This document shows, piece after piece, positions 17,481 to 25,434 of a stretch of DNA of 64,000 bases. Under the pieces are notes generated by a model. It was not told where the DNA came from. It saw only the letters and a list, made by a program, of their open reading frames with translations, and searched no databases. This stretch comes from Parageobacillus caldoxylosilyticus NBRC 107762. GTDB lineage: Bacteria > Bacillota > Bacilli > Bacillales > Anoxybacillaceae. The stretch's first letter is position 1. Each line of letters starts with the position of its first letter. The stretch lies in assembly GCF_000632715.1 (NCBI RefSeq), contig NZ_BAWO01000001.1, forward strand, positions 62,001 through 126,000, read 5' to 3'. A program made the translations under genes and the position numbers.

Positions 17481-17594
17481 TTATCCACAAAAATGTGGAT
17501 AAGTTTTACCCACATCATTCACAAGCTAATTATCATGCTTTTACAATCTTATAAACATGTTTTCCACATGTTATCCACGAGTCGTTGTGGATAA
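17481..17594. promoter_or_regulatory. DnaA-box cluster between yqeG and sda
   Basis: Six DnaA boxes in 114 bp. Perfect TTATCCACA (either strand) occurs at 17481-17489, 17494-17502 and 17586-17594; single-mismatch boxes occur at 17506-17514, 17560-17568 and 17571-17579. The first two form an inverted pair 4 bp apart. The last box ends 8 bp before the sda -35. Clusters at this locus are known DnaA binding sites in Bacillus subtilis, where they tie sda transcription to replication initiation. Flanking DNA is AT-rich. Confidence 0.92.
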
Positions 17595-17602
17595 CAGAAC
17601 GG

Positions 17603-17631
17603 TTGTTCTATTTCGGAAATCATGATACAGT
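17603..17631 (+). promoter_or_regulatory. Promoter of sda
   Basis: TTGTTC, a 17-bp spacer and TACAGT with TGA just before the -10 (extended -10). It abuts the last DnaA box. Confidence 0.65.
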
Positions 17632-17696
17632 TAAAGTAACTTACCATTATATGTATCAATTACAAATTATATTCCATTGCTGAAGGAGGTTTCAGC

Positions 17697-17837
17697 ATGA
17701 AGCATCTATCCGATGAGCTGTTGATCGAATCGTATTATAAGGCAAAAGAGCTGAATTTAAATCCTGAATTTATTGCGCTCATCGAAAAAGAAATCCAGCG
17801 CCGTTCGTTAAGTCATAAAATTAAACTGTCATCCTGA
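17697..17837 (+). CDS. sda: Sda, checkpoint inhibitor of sporulation kinase
   Basis: 46 residues, the exact length of Bacillus Sda, starting [20 protein letters not shown] and including [17 protein letters not shown]. Sda folds as a helical hairpin that binds KinA (and KinB), blocking phosphate entry to Spo0A when replication is starting or damaged. GAAGGAGG lies 7 nt before the ATG. DnaA boxes directly upstream of its promoter support DnaA control. Only weak stem-loop potential (GCCT/AGGC before a T-run at about 17841) follows the gene. Confidence 0.95.
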   Translation: MKHLSDELLIESYYKAKELNLNPEFIALIEKEIQRRSLSHKIKLSS

Positions 17838-17858
17838 TTTCGCCTCAAGGCTTTTTTT

Positions 17859-18638
17859 TTATTTTAAGTACCCAAGCCGTTCCCCAACTTTAATTCCCAT
17901 GGGCACAACGATCCGTTCATCAAGCTCAATGCTATCTTTTTCAAATAATAAAACAACAGTAGAGCCAAAAGAAAAGTAGGCAATTTCCTGTCCTTTCGTC
18001 AATTCTTTGCTTGCATGAGTAAGCTCAATACTGTTGACAAACATCGCACCTATTTTTACAATCGCAACTTGTTTTCCGTTTGCGGCGATTTCCGTGATCA
18101 TACGATAGTTCTTCGATAGCGGCTGTTTCCCGTACTTCAAGCCAAGGCGATTGACAGGATATGATTTTTTTCCAAGCGCCCATTGCCTCTGCACCACTCC
18201 AGATATTGGACTGTGGATGCGGTGATAATGGCTTGGGCTTAAATATAAAATAATAAATAATCCGTTTAAATATTTTTGGGCGGCCTCGCTGCTGCCAAGC
18301 ATCTCCGCAATCGAATACGTTTTGTTTTTCACAACGATCTCACTATTTTCATGAATGATGCCAATATCTTCAATAATGGCATCGACCGGACTAATCACAC
18401 TGTTTTCGGCTTCGTCAATCGGTCTTGTCCCTGCTTTTAGCCTGCGAATAAACAATTGCTGCAACGTTTTATAATGTTTTAAGTTTTTTTCCATCTCTTC
18501 TTGATTAATATGATAAATTTTTGCATACGATGGAATAAGTACTGCACTTAAACGGGATTTCGTAAAAATGGCAATGATTTTTGACGAAAGCCAATGGTTC
18601 GTCAATTCAATCATCAGGCGATACAACCATTTCAGCAA
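17859..18638 (-). CDS. psd: Phosphatidylserine decarboxylase
   Basis: 259 residues (Bacillus Psd 263). The proenzyme self-cleaves at FGST near the C-terminus, turning the serine into the pyruvoyl cofactor of the small alpha chain; the usual LGST is here FGST. SPVDAIIE and SPSHYHRIHSPI carry the conserved catalytic Asp and His. It makes phosphatidylethanolamine at the membrane. I chose the TTG at 18638, 7 nt after GGAGGG, giving MLKWLYRLMIELTNHW like the known protein; the nearby ATG is out of frame and the open frame from 18686 lacks a ribosome site. Confidence 0.92.
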   Translation of the reverse strand: MLKWLYRLMIELTNHWLSSKIIAIFTKSRLSAVLIPSYAKIYHINQEEMEKNLKHYKTLQQLFIRRLKAGTRPIDEAENSVISPVDAIIEDIGIIHENSEIVVKNKTYSIAEMLGSSEAAQKYLNGLFIILYLSPSHYHRIHSPISGVVQRQWALGKKSYPVNRLGLKYGKQPLSKNYRMITEIAANGKQVAIVKIGAMFVNSIELTHASKELTKGQEIAYFSFGSTVVLLFEKDSIELDERIVVPMGIKVGERLGYLK

Positions 18639-18680
18639 ACATATTCCCTCCAATTTGTGGCGATAGTGTTTTTTGCTACC

Positions 18681-18709
18681 TTTCATATTACAAGTAAAAT
18701 GAGTATAAT
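18681..18709 (+). promoter_or_regulatory. Possible promoter of pssA
   Basis: A perfect TATAAT at 18704-18709 with a poor -35 (TTTCAT) 17 bp upstream, about 50 bp before pssA. Confidence 0.45.
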
Positions 18710-18761
18710 GGTAGTAGATTTTGCCGCCCGTGTTTTATGGCGAAAAAAGGAGTGAGGAGAA

Positions 18762-19301
18762 ATGTTTTTATCCGATTATTTAGATTACACATTAAAAAAA
18801 TTAAAAGCAAACATGGCAAACATCTTAACCATGACTAATTTATCGCTTGGCGGCTTCTCCGTCCTAACGACGTTAAAAGGACAGCTTCATGTCAGCTTGC
18901 TCCTTGTTTTTTTAGCGGCCTTAGTCGATCGCTTTGATGGAGCTGTTGCGCGGAAACTAAACATTGAATCGGACCTCGGCAAACAATTGGACTCGATGAG
19001 TGACATCATATCCTTTGGAGTGGCCCCTGCATTGCTAATGTATCAGGGTTTGCTGTACGAATTTGGCGCACCAGGTGCATTTTTCACTATTTTATATATC
19101 GGCTGCGGCGCCTTTCGGCTTGCGCGGTTCAATATTACAGAAAATAACGGCTATTTTTCCGGGCTTCCCATTACGGCAGCAGGAGTGCTGCTGACGTTAA
19201 GCTACTTAACGATTCATTATTTTCCCCCGCAGTTTTTTATTTTCCTAATGATCACCCTATCGTTTTTAATGGTCGGAACATTTAAGTTGAAAAAAATATA
19301 A
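18762..19301 (+). CDS. pssA: CDP-diacylglycerol-serine O-phosphatidyltransferase
   Basis: 179 residues of polytopic membrane enzyme. The CDP-alcohol phosphotransferase motif D-x2-D-G-x2-A-R-x8-G-x3-D-x3-D is complete (DRFDGAVARKLNIESDLGKQ, then LDSMSD, about residues 56-80). It joins serine to CDP-diacylglycerol to give phosphatidylserine, the substrate of Psd encoded on the other side of the intergenic region. GGAGTGAGGAG precedes the ATG. In Bacillus subtilis pssA, ybfM and psd form one operon; here the two enzymes diverge. Confidence 0.95.
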   Translation: MFLSDYLDYTLKKLKANMANILTMTNLSLGGFSVLTTLKGQLHVSLLLVFLAALVDRFDGAVARKLNIESDLGKQLDSMSDIISFGVAPALLMYQGLLYEFGAPGAFFTILYIGCGAFRLARFNITENNGYFSGLPITAAGVLLTLSYLTIHYFPPQFFIFLMITLSFLMVGTFKLKKI

Positions 19302-19312
19302 AACATAAGCAA

Positions 19313-19364
19313 GGCTGTCCTTTCCAACAGCGAATCATAAACGGATTGGGCAGCCCTTTTGTTT
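19313..19364 (+). terminator. Terminator after pssA
   Basis: 8-bp stem GGCTGTCC/GGGCAGCC with a long loop, followed by CTTTTGTTTTC. Confidence 0.75.
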
Positions 19365-19478
19365 TCTTATCACAAATTTTCCCTTTTCAATCTTTGTTAT
19401 TAATTATATGATAAATGTGGATTTATTATAAAGCACAAAAATGGAATATTGTGTTTTTCATGTAACGGGGGGATTTCA

Positions 19479-20270
19479 TTGGATAAAACATCGATTATTG
19501 GAATTCTTCTTGGCATCATTGCTGTTGCCTTAGGAATGTTCTTTAAAGGGGTCAATCTAAGTGTATTAATTAACCCAGCAGCAATTTTCATTATTATCGT
19601 CGGAACGATCGCTTCTGTTACCATCGCGTTTCCGGCCCGCGAAATAAAAAAAATACCGAAGTTGTTAGCCGTCATTTTTAAAGAACAAAATATTCCAACG
19701 GTGGAAGAACTGATTCCGTTGTTTGTCGACTGGGCGAACATAGCCCGGCGTGAAGGGCTGCTCGCCTTAGAAGCGAAATTAGATGAGATTGACGATCCAT
19801 TTTTACGAAACGGTTTAAGCATGGTGATTGACGGGCAAACGCAAGATTTTATTCGCGATGTCATGACCGAAGAAATTGAAGCGATGGAAGAGCGACACGA
19901 GGCAAATGCATCTATTTTTTCACAAGCAGGTACATATGCGCCGACACTTGGAGTGCTTGGTGCAGTCATCGGACTCATTGCGGCACTGGGGAATATAGAG
20001 CATATCAGCGAAATTGGCAAGGCGATTAGCGCGGCATTCGTCGCCACCTTGCTTGGAATTTTCACTGGATATGTGCTATGGCATCCATTTGCCAATAAAT
20101 TAAGAAGAAAATCAAGGGAAGAAGCAAAAATACGGCAAATCATGATAGAGGGAGTCCTTTCTATTTTGGAAGGACAAGCGCCGCGAACGATTGAACAAAA
20201 GCTTGCTTCCTATCTTTCGGAAGGCGAACGTCGGAAACTGATGGAACAGGGAGAAAAAGGAAATGAGTAA
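19479..20270 (+). CDS. motA: Flagellar motor stator protein MotA
   Basis: 263 residues with four membrane segments and a large cytoplasmic loop between the second and third; AGTYAPTLGVLGAVIGLIAAL and AAFVATLLGIFTGYVLWHPF are the conserved TM3/TM4 regions. It closely resembles Bacillus MotA (MDKTS...IIGI start, MTEEIEAMEERH, GVLSILEGQAP), the proton-type stator, more than MotP. The start is TTG at 19479 after GGGGGG; the longer frame from 19449 adds residues without homologue support. It overlaps motB by 8 bp. I saw no sigma-D promoter. Confidence 0.94.
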   Translation: MDKTSIIGILLGIIAVALGMFFKGVNLSVLINPAAIFIIIVGTIASVTIAFPAREIKKIPKLLAVIFKEQNIPTVEELIPLFVDWANIARREGLLALEAKLDEIDDPFLRNGLSMVIDGQTQDFIRDVMTEEIEAMEERHEANASIFSQAGTYAPTLGVLGAVIGLIAALGNIEHISEIGKAISAAFVATLLGIFTGYVLWHPFANKLRRKSREEAKIRQIMIEGVLSILEGQAPRTIEQKLASYLSEGERRKLMEQGEKGNE

Positions 20271-21024
20271 GAAAAAGAAAGTGAAGCAGGCAGGGAATAT
20301 GAACGAATCCTGGCTGATTCCGTACGCTGACTTATTAACGCTATTGCTTTCCCTTTTTATCGTTTTGTTTGCGAGCAGCCAAATCGACCAAAAAAAATTC
20401 CAGGAAATTTCCCGCTCATTTAGCGCCTCGTTTACTGGCGGGACGGGTGTCCTTGATTTTGAAAGCCCGGTTGAGCCAAAACAGCTTCCTTCGTCGTCAA
20501 AGCAAGACCATAAACATAAAAGCGCACTCGATAAACAAGATAAAGAAGAATTACAGAATGTAAAAGAAAAAATTGATGAGTACATCGTGCAAAATCATTT
20601 AAACGGGAAATTGCAGACCTCTTTAACGGAAGAAGGATTGGCGATCACCATATTAAACGATATTTTATTTGATTCGGGAAGTGCAGAAGTACGGGTAAAA
20701 GACCGGAGGCTCGCTAAAGAAATTTCCCAGCTGCTCGTCATGAATCCGCCGCGCAATATTATTATTAGCGGGCATACGGATAACGTGCCGATTCATAATG
20801 CTCAGTTCGCTTCCAACTGGGAACTAAGCGTGATGCGGGCGGTAAATTTTATGAAACTGTTATTGGAAAACCCGAAGCTCGATCCGCGCTCGTTTAGCGC
20901 AAAAGGATACGGGGAATTTAAGCCGGTTGCATCAAATGATACTCCTGAGGGGAGGATGAAAAATCGGCGCGTCGAAATTTTAATTTTGCCGCACACGAAA
21001 ACATCACCCCATTCCCTTCACTGA
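20263..21024 (+). CDS. motB: Flagellar motor stator protein MotB
   Basis: 253 residues. A short basic N-terminus precedes the single transmembrane helix (PYADLLTLLLSLFIVLFA), whose aspartate near residue 23 is the ion-carrying residue. A plug/linker (about 45-110) is followed by the OmpA-like peptidoglycan-binding domain with IIISGHTDNVP, NWELSVMRAVN and KNRRVEI. It anchors the MotA ring to the cell wall. Translation is probably coupled to motA by the 8-bp overlap. The strong similarity to Bacillus MotB suggests proton use, which sequence alone does not prove. Confidence 0.95.
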   Translation: MSKKKKVKQAGNMNESWLIPYADLLTLLLSLFIVLFASSQIDQKKFQEISRSFSASFTGGTGVLDFESPVEPKQLPSSSKQDHKHKSALDKQDKEELQNVKEKIDEYIVQNHLNGKLQTSLTEEGLAITILNDILFDSGSAEVRVKDRRLAKEISQLLVMNPPRNIIISGHTDNVPIHNAQFASNWELSVMRAVNFMKLLLENPKLDPRSFSAKGYGEFKPVASNDTPEGRMKNRRVEILILPHTKTSPHSLH

Positions 21025-21050
21025 AAACTATCGTTTGCACACCGAAGCAA

Positions 21051-21085
21051 AACAGGCTGGCAAATATGTGCCAGCCTGTTTTTGC
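21051..21085. terminator. Terminator between motB and the convergent AI-2E-family gene
   Basis: 12-bp perfect stem AACAGGCTGGCA/TGCCAGCCTGTT with a 6-nt loop and TTTTTGCTT on the plus strand; symmetric enough to serve both genes. Confidence 0.92.
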
Positions 21086-22111
21086 TTAAAGCTTAAAAGA
21101 AAATTTGATCACTCCAGCTTTTACCATTGTTTCTACTAAAATCACCAATGCCGGTCCAATAAACAATCCGATGAAACCCAGCAGCTGAAACCCTAAATAA
21201 ACGCTGATTAATGCAGCCAAAGGAGAAATGCCTAAGTTCGTTGAAAACACTTTTGGCTCAATAATTCGGCGCACTACGGTAATAATGACAAACAATACAA
21301 TAAGACCGATGCCAAGCCCGCTATGGCCATTGGCAATGCTGATGACTCCCCAAGGCACCAGCACAGAACCGGTTCCTAAAATAGGCAAAATATCTACAAT
21401 CACAATAATTAATGCCATAACAACAGCATAATCCACTTTTAACAGCAATAAGCCGGCCAAGGCAATAAAAAAGGTGATCAAACTGAGCAAAAACTGCGCT
21501 TTAATAAAGCCAATGCCGGCTTTGCTTAACTGCGCCACCACCATCGCCAGCCGCTGATACGTGCGCTCGGACAAGTATTTTCTCGTTCCCCTTTTTAGTT
21601 TCGGCAAATCTAAACTAATAAGAAACAACGCTACTAAATATACTAAGAAATGAATAAGAAAACCGGGAATAAGCGTGATATAATGAACAATCGACTGCGT
21701 TAAATTAGTGGCAAACTCTAAGAGCAAATGTTGAATTGTTTTTACACTGTTTTCCAATGAATGAATAATTTCTTTAGGAATCGAACTCGAGTACGACTCC
21801 CACATCTGAATTAAGTCATCTAAAACTTTCGTCGTCTCACTCAAAAAGTGCGGCAGTTTTTGCGAAAAAGTCATCATTTGCTGTACAAGGATGACGATCA
21901 AGAAGTAAAAAGAAATGCCAACGATGACAAGGAATAACGAAAAAATCGCCGTTACCGCATGCGCCCGTTTCAACCGATAATGGATTTGCAAGTGCTGCAC
22001 TGACGGCTCCAGTAATAACGCCGTCGCTAATGCGAAAACAAGCGGCAAGCTGTATGGTAGCAGAAATAATACTACGGCGAGAATGAAAGCAATAATAATA
22101 AACTTTTTCAC
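21086..22111 (-). CDS. AI-2E family membrane transporter (YtvI/YdbI type)
   Basis: 341 residues with about eight hydrophobic segments and an extended extracytoplasmic or peripheral loop (about residues 85-145), the layout of the AI-2E/PerM family. Conserved late motifs (VDILPILGTGSVLVPWG, EPKVFSTNLGISPLAALISVYLGFQ) are present. Family members export small molecules or ions; one Bacillus paralogue, YtvI, is a sporulation protein, but I cannot tell which subgroup this is. The start is GTG at 22111 with GGGG 7 nt upstream. A second family member lies at 41795-42859. Confidence 0.85.
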   Translation of the reverse strand: MKKFIIIAFILAVVLFLLPYSLPLVFALATALLLEPSVQHLQIHYRLKRAHAVTAIFSLFLVIVGISFYFLIVILVQQMMTFSQKLPHFLSETTKVLDDLIQMWESYSSSIPKEIIHSLENSVKTIQHLLLEFATNLTQSIVHYITLIPGFLIHFLVYLVALFLISLDLPKLKRGTRKYLSERTYQRLAMVVAQLSKAGIGFIKAQFLLSLITFFIALAGLLLLKVDYAVVMALIIVIVDILPILGTGSVLVPWGVISIANGHSGLGIGLIVLFVIITVVRRIIEPKVFSTNLGISPLAALISVYLGFQLLGFIGLFIGPALVILVETMVKAGVIKFSFKL

Positions 22112-22230
22112 TATCGTACCCCATTCAATTAGATTTTTTTTGAGCAGTCCCTATCATAAATATAGGGAATGGAGATAAAACAATCAACCATCGTGAGCTC
22201 CCCATCACAGCTTCGTTTGATTGTAAGAGA

Positions 22231-22824
22231 TCACATCCGCTTGCGCCGATACATTTGGACGCCGATATAAACGACAATAGCAATGACCGCTGCCGCCATA
22301 ATCGGCCGCAAATACGGGCGAGCAATTTGATCAATCTCCTGCCAGTGGCTTCCTAGTCGTTCCCCTAAATAAATAAAGAAAATCGACCACGGAATAATCG
22401 CGCACGTTGTATAGAAAGTAAATTTTTTCCACGACATTTTCGCGATGCCCGCCGGGATCGAAATAGCGTGGCGGACAACTGGAATGAATCTCGCAGTAAA
22501 TATGACGCCTGGACCGTATTTTTCAAACCATTGTTCCGCTACATCAAGATGTTTCTTTTTAATCAACAAATATTTTCCGTATTTATCAAGAAACGGTCTG
22601 CCGCCATAATACCCCATCCAATAAAGAAACAGCTGGGCGATCGTTCCGCCGATCGTTCCCGCTATCACCGCTCCAATCAAGGATATTTCTCCACGCGATA
22701 CCAAATATCCCGCATAGGCAAGTACAATTTCGCTTGGAATAATTTCAATCATTAATGCCAAGGCGACTCCGAAATATCCTAAATCCGCCAAAAAGGTAAA
22801 AACCGTCTGTACCAACTCGTGCAT
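22231..22824 (-). CDS. DedA family membrane protein
   Basis: 197 residues. The first hydrophobic stretch (LGYFGVALALMIEIIPSEIVL), the GTIGGTIAQLFLYWMGYYGG segment and the re-entrant F-[FY]-x-R-x(3)-P-x-R-H pattern (FTARFIPVVRHAISIPAG) are diagnostic of DedA. Recent work on the family supports flipping of undecaprenyl phosphate or phospholipids. In Bacillus subtilis a DedA gene (ybfM) sits between pssA and psd, so its presence near them here may be a relic of that link (inference). AGGAGGAG lies 5 nt before the ATG at 22824. The 119-bp gap after it holds only a weak 7-bp stem. Confidence 0.88.
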   Translation of the reverse strand: MHELVQTVFTFLADLGYFGVALALMIEIIPSEIVLAYAGYLVSRGEISLIGAVIAGTIGGTIAQLFLYWMGYYGGRPFLDKYGKYLLIKKKHLDVAEQWFEKYGPGVIFTARFIPVVRHAISIPAGIAKMSWKKFTFYTTCAIIPWSIFFIYLGERLGSHWQEIDQIARPYLRPIMAAAVIAIVVYIGVQMYRRKRM

Positions 22825-22930
22825 CGTTCTCCTCCTATGTATGTATATTAAAGCCAAGCCGTCCATTACAACCCTATTCCGCAACCAATTATACTATACT
22901 GCATGGCAGAAAAAAATAAATTTATCCATA

Positions 22931-22962
22931 GAAAAAAAAAGCTGTCTTTTTCGGACAGCTTT
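22931..22962 (-). terminator. Terminator of gltT
   Basis: 9-bp stem AAAGCTGTC/GACAGCTTT followed on the minus strand by nine Ts. Confidence 0.92.
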
Positions 22963-22968
22963 TCACCA

Positions 22969-24234
22969 TCATGCACTTTGCTGCAGCTCGGAAATATATT
23001 GTTTTGCTTTTTCTTCGTTATATTGTCCTTCCCATTTGGACATAACGACCGCCGCCAGCGAGTTGCCAATGACGTTGACAACCGTGCGGGCCATATCCAA
23101 AATGCGGTCGATTCCGGCAATAAACGCCAATCCTTCTACCGGAATGCCAACCGTTCCTAGCGTCGCGAGCAACACGACAAACGAGACGCCCGGCACTCCG
23201 GCGATTCCTTTTGATGTTACCATTAACACAAGTACAAGGGAAATTTGTTGCGAAATCGGCATATCAATGCCGTACAGCTGTGCGATAAAAATGGCAGCCA
23301 GCGCCTGATATAACGTAGAACCGTCTAGGTTAAACGAATAGCCTGTCGGAATGACAAACGATGTAATCGCTTTCGGGCAGCCAAATTTCTCCATTTTCTC
23401 CATAATTTTCGGAAGAACCGTTTCCGAACTCGCTGTACTGTACGCCAGAATCAATTCGTCCTTTAAAATTTTGATAATATTAAAAATATTTATACCAACA
23501 AGCTTAGCAACTCCACCAAGCACCGCAACAATAAAGAAAATCATCGTTGCATAAACGAGAATGACAAGTTTGCTAAGCGGAATGAGCGATTCAACCCCAA
23601 ATTTCGAAACTGTTACACCGATCAGCGCAAACACGCCAAACGGCGCAAATTTCATAATTTGGTTTGTCACATAAAACATCGCTTCCGCCGTACCTTGGAA
23701 AAACTGCAACACCGGCCTCCCTTTCTCCCCGATTGCTGCTACGCCTAAACCAAACATAACCGAGAAGAAAATAATCGGCAACATATTCCCAGTTGATAAC
23801 GATTCAAAAACGTTTTTTGGAACAATATTGACAAATGTTTCAACCATCGAATGGTGTTGCACTTCGTTCGTTGTATCAATATAGCTTTGAATATCTGTTT
23901 TCTCCAACGATTTCATGTTCACGCCGGCTCCCGGCTGAAAAATATTCGCCGCCAATAAACCAACGACAATCGCGATCGTCGTGATAATTTCGAAATAAAT
24001 AATCGTTTTTCCGCCTAGTTTTCCAAGCTTCTTCAAGTCTCCAACATTAGCAACGCCTACAACAAGGCTTGAAATCACAATTGGAATGACAATCATTTTG
24101 ATAAGGCGAAGGAAAATATCTCCAATCGGCTGCAAATAAGTAGCTACTTTTGGATTTCCATAGAAAATAGCCCCAACAACAATCCCCAGAACAAGACCGA
24201 TAAAAATTTGCCAAGCTAATCCAATCTTTTTCAC
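22969..24234 (-). CDS. gltT: Glutamate/aspartate-cation symporter GltT
   Basis: 421 residues, the same length as and nearly identical to the biochemically known GltT of thermophilic Geobacillus. The hairpin-1 serine-rich motif STASSETVLPK, the TM7 motif NLDGSTLY (NMDGT in other members) and the hairpin-2 motif GIAGVPG form the substrate and cation site. It takes up glutamate and aspartate with sodium and/or protons. The start is GTG at 24234, 7 nt after AAAGGAGG. It is a single-gene unit with a strong promoter whose -35 lies in a 32-bp palindrome. Confidence 0.97.
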   Translation of the reverse strand: MKKIGLAWQIFIGLVLGIVVGAIFYGNPKVATYLQPIGDIFLRLIKMIVIPIVISSLVVGVANVGDLKKLGKLGGKTIIYFEIITTIAIVVGLLAANIFQPGAGVNMKSLEKTDIQSYIDTTNEVQHHSMVETFVNIVPKNVFESLSTGNMLPIIFFSVMFGLGVAAIGEKGRPVLQFFQGTAEAMFYVTNQIMKFAPFGVFALIGVTVSKFGVESLIPLSKLVILVYATMIFFIVAVLGGVAKLVGINIFNIIKILKDELILAYSTASSETVLPKIMEKMEKFGCPKAITSFVIPTGYSFNLDGSTLYQALAAIFIAQLYGIDMPISQQISLVLVLMVTSKGIAGVPGVSFVVLLATLGTVGIPVEGLAFIAGIDRILDMARTVVNVIGNSLAAVVMSKWEGQYNEEKAKQYISELQQSA

Positions 24235-24280
24235 CTCATCGCCTCCTTTGGATAATTTTTAGACAAAAAACGACAAAATT

Positions 24281-24309
24281 ATTTTACTATTACAACATTC
24301 GTACGTCAA
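24281..24309 (-). promoter_or_regulatory. Sigma-A promoter of gltT
   Basis: On the minus strand TTGACG, a 17-bp spacer and TAAAAT, about 45 bp upstream of the gltT start. Confidence 0.8.
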
Positions 24310-24331
24310 TAATATTTGTTATTTACGTACG
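24300..24331. promoter_or_regulatory. 32-bp imperfect palindrome over the gltT -35
   Basis: Arms CGTACGTCAATAATA and TGTTATTTACGTACG match at 13 of 15 positions around a 2-nt centre. The left arm includes the gltT -35 hexamer (24304-24309). The position suits a repressor or activator operator; the regulator is unknown. Confidence 0.6.
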
Positions 24332-24427
24332 CTTCTTTCTTTTTTTGTTCAAACACGTACAACCTCCTTCCGTCATATACATAAAATAGGCCATTGCCTA
24401 CAACGACATAGGGTGGGGGGTGACAGA

Positions 24428-25138
24428 ATGTCCGGCATTTTATCAGCGTTTGCGTTTCTAATGAAAGAATTAATGTTTTTAGTATCATACATTAAAAACA
24501 ACGCATTTCCCCAACCGTTAAGCCCCAAGGAAGAAGAAAAATACTTAGAGCTGATGGCGAAAGGAGATAAACAGGCCCGCAATATTTTAATTGAACATAA
24601 CTTACGTCTTGTTGCCCATATTGTAAAAAAGTTTGAAAATACCGGCGAAGATGTGGAGGACTTAATTTCCATCGGCACCATCGGCCTGATTAAGGCGATC
24701 GAAAGCTACTCGTCCAGTAAAGGAACAAAACTGGCCACATATGCAGCCCGCTGCATTGAAAACGAAATTTTAATGCATTTGCGCTCATTGAAAAAAACAA
24801 GAAAGGACGTCTCCTTGCATGAGCCGATCGGGCAGGATAAAGAAGGAAACGAAATTAGCTTAATTGATATTTTAAAATCCGAAGGAAACGATATTGTGGA
24901 TGAAATTCATCTGAACATGGAACTCGAACAGGTGAAAAAATACATCGATGTGTTGGATGAACGAGAAAAAGAAGTCATTATTAGCCGGTTCGGCCTTGAT
25001 ATGCAGCAGGAAAAAACACAGCGCGAAATCGCTAAAGAACTTGGCATCTCAAGAAGCTATGTATCCCGAATCGAAAAGCGCGCATTAATGAAAATGTTTC
25101 ATGAGTTTTATCGGAATGAAAAAGAAAAGCGGAGATAA
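24428..25138 (+). CDS. sigK: RNA polymerase sigma-K factor (late mother cell)
   Basis: 236 residues, complete and in one frame. The N-terminal 20-residue hydrophobic pro-sequence ([20 protein letters not shown]) ends just before [11 protein letters not shown], where SpoIVFB cuts in Bacillus. Region 2 ([46 protein letters not shown]) and region 4.2 ([22 protein letters not shown]) are intact. Pro-SigK is activated in the mother cell after engulfment. The ATG at 24428 has GGGGGGTGA upstream. CATATACAT at 24374 could be part of a sigma-E or sigma-K -10, but I could not place the -35. Confidence 0.96.
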   Translation: MSGILSAFAFLMKELMFLVSYIKNNAFPQPLSPKEEEKYLELMAKGDKQARNILIEHNLRLVAHIVKKFENTGEDVEDLISIGTIGLIKAIESYSSSKGTKLATYAARCIENEILMHLRSLKKTRKDVSLHEPIGQDKEGNEISLIDILKSEGNDIVDEIHLNMELEQVKKYIDVLDEREKEVIISRFGLDMQQEKTQREIAKELGISRSYVSRIEKRALMKMFHEFYRNEKEKRR

Positions 25139-25145
25139 GTATGGA

Positions 25146-25188
25146 AAAGGTGTCCCAAGATGACTATTGGGACACCTTTCCTTTTTCT
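25146..25188 (+). terminator. Terminator after sigK
   Basis: 13-bp perfect stem AAAGGTGTCCCAA/TTGGGACACCTTT, then CCTTTTTCTTC. It also faces the small minus-strand gene at 25199. Confidence 0.92.
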
Positions 25189-25198
25189 TCTTATTTTG

Positions 25199-25285
25199 TT
25201 AATTTTCTGCTTCCACACTTACTTCCGCTGTTATAATCAATGCTATCGCTGCAGTAACCACAATCCCCATCACCATTGCGAACAT
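25199..25285 (-). CDS. Predicted 28-residue membrane peptide
   Basis: A short frame encoding MFAMVMGIVVTAAIALIITA followed by EVSVEAEN: one hydrophobic helix with a short acidic tail, typical of single-pass membrane peptides. AAGGAGGGG lies 7-8 nt before the ATG, and a good promoter lies 100-130 bp upstream on the same strand. I do not recognise the family. It occupies the space between the sigK terminator and yrhC and could be missed by gene finders because of its size. Translation is not proven; codon pattern and ribosome site are the evidence. Confidence 0.55.
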   Translation of the reverse strand: MFAMVMGIVVTAAIALIITAEVSVEAEN

Positions 25286-25385
25286 CCCTTGTTCCCCTCC
25301 TTGCAGTTCTTCCTCTTTCATTTTACACGGAGGAACAATCGGTTTCTTCGCATGGTTGTGAACAATTTATGAAATCACAGAGGTA

Positions 25386-25413
25386 ATTATATCCAACTGG
25401 AATATGTTTACAA
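25386..25413 (-). promoter_or_regulatory. Promoter upstream of the 28-residue peptide gene
   Basis: On the minus strand TTGTAA, a 16-bp spacer and a perfect TATAAT. The leader would be about 95 nt. The yrhC terminator lies upstream, so this gene needs its own promoter. Confidence 0.6.
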
Positions 25414-25434
25414 ACAGTTTTTGGTAAAAACGGT

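Noticed and set aside
19400-20143. A 247-codon open frame on the minus strand opposite motA
   Set aside because: It is rich in serine, isoleucine and threonine as expected for an antisense shadow, has no ribosome site, and motA/motB are unmistakable on the other strand.
23000-24234. gltT as a candidate for recent horizontal transfer because of its extreme conservation
   Set aside because: The protein is conserved throughout thermophilic Bacillaceae, and base composition looks like its neighbours.
25160-25372. A plus-strand 70-codon frame between sigK and yrhC
   Set aside because: It begins inside the sigK terminator, lacks a ribosome site and is rich in F, H and C as a shadow of the minus-strand peptide gene.
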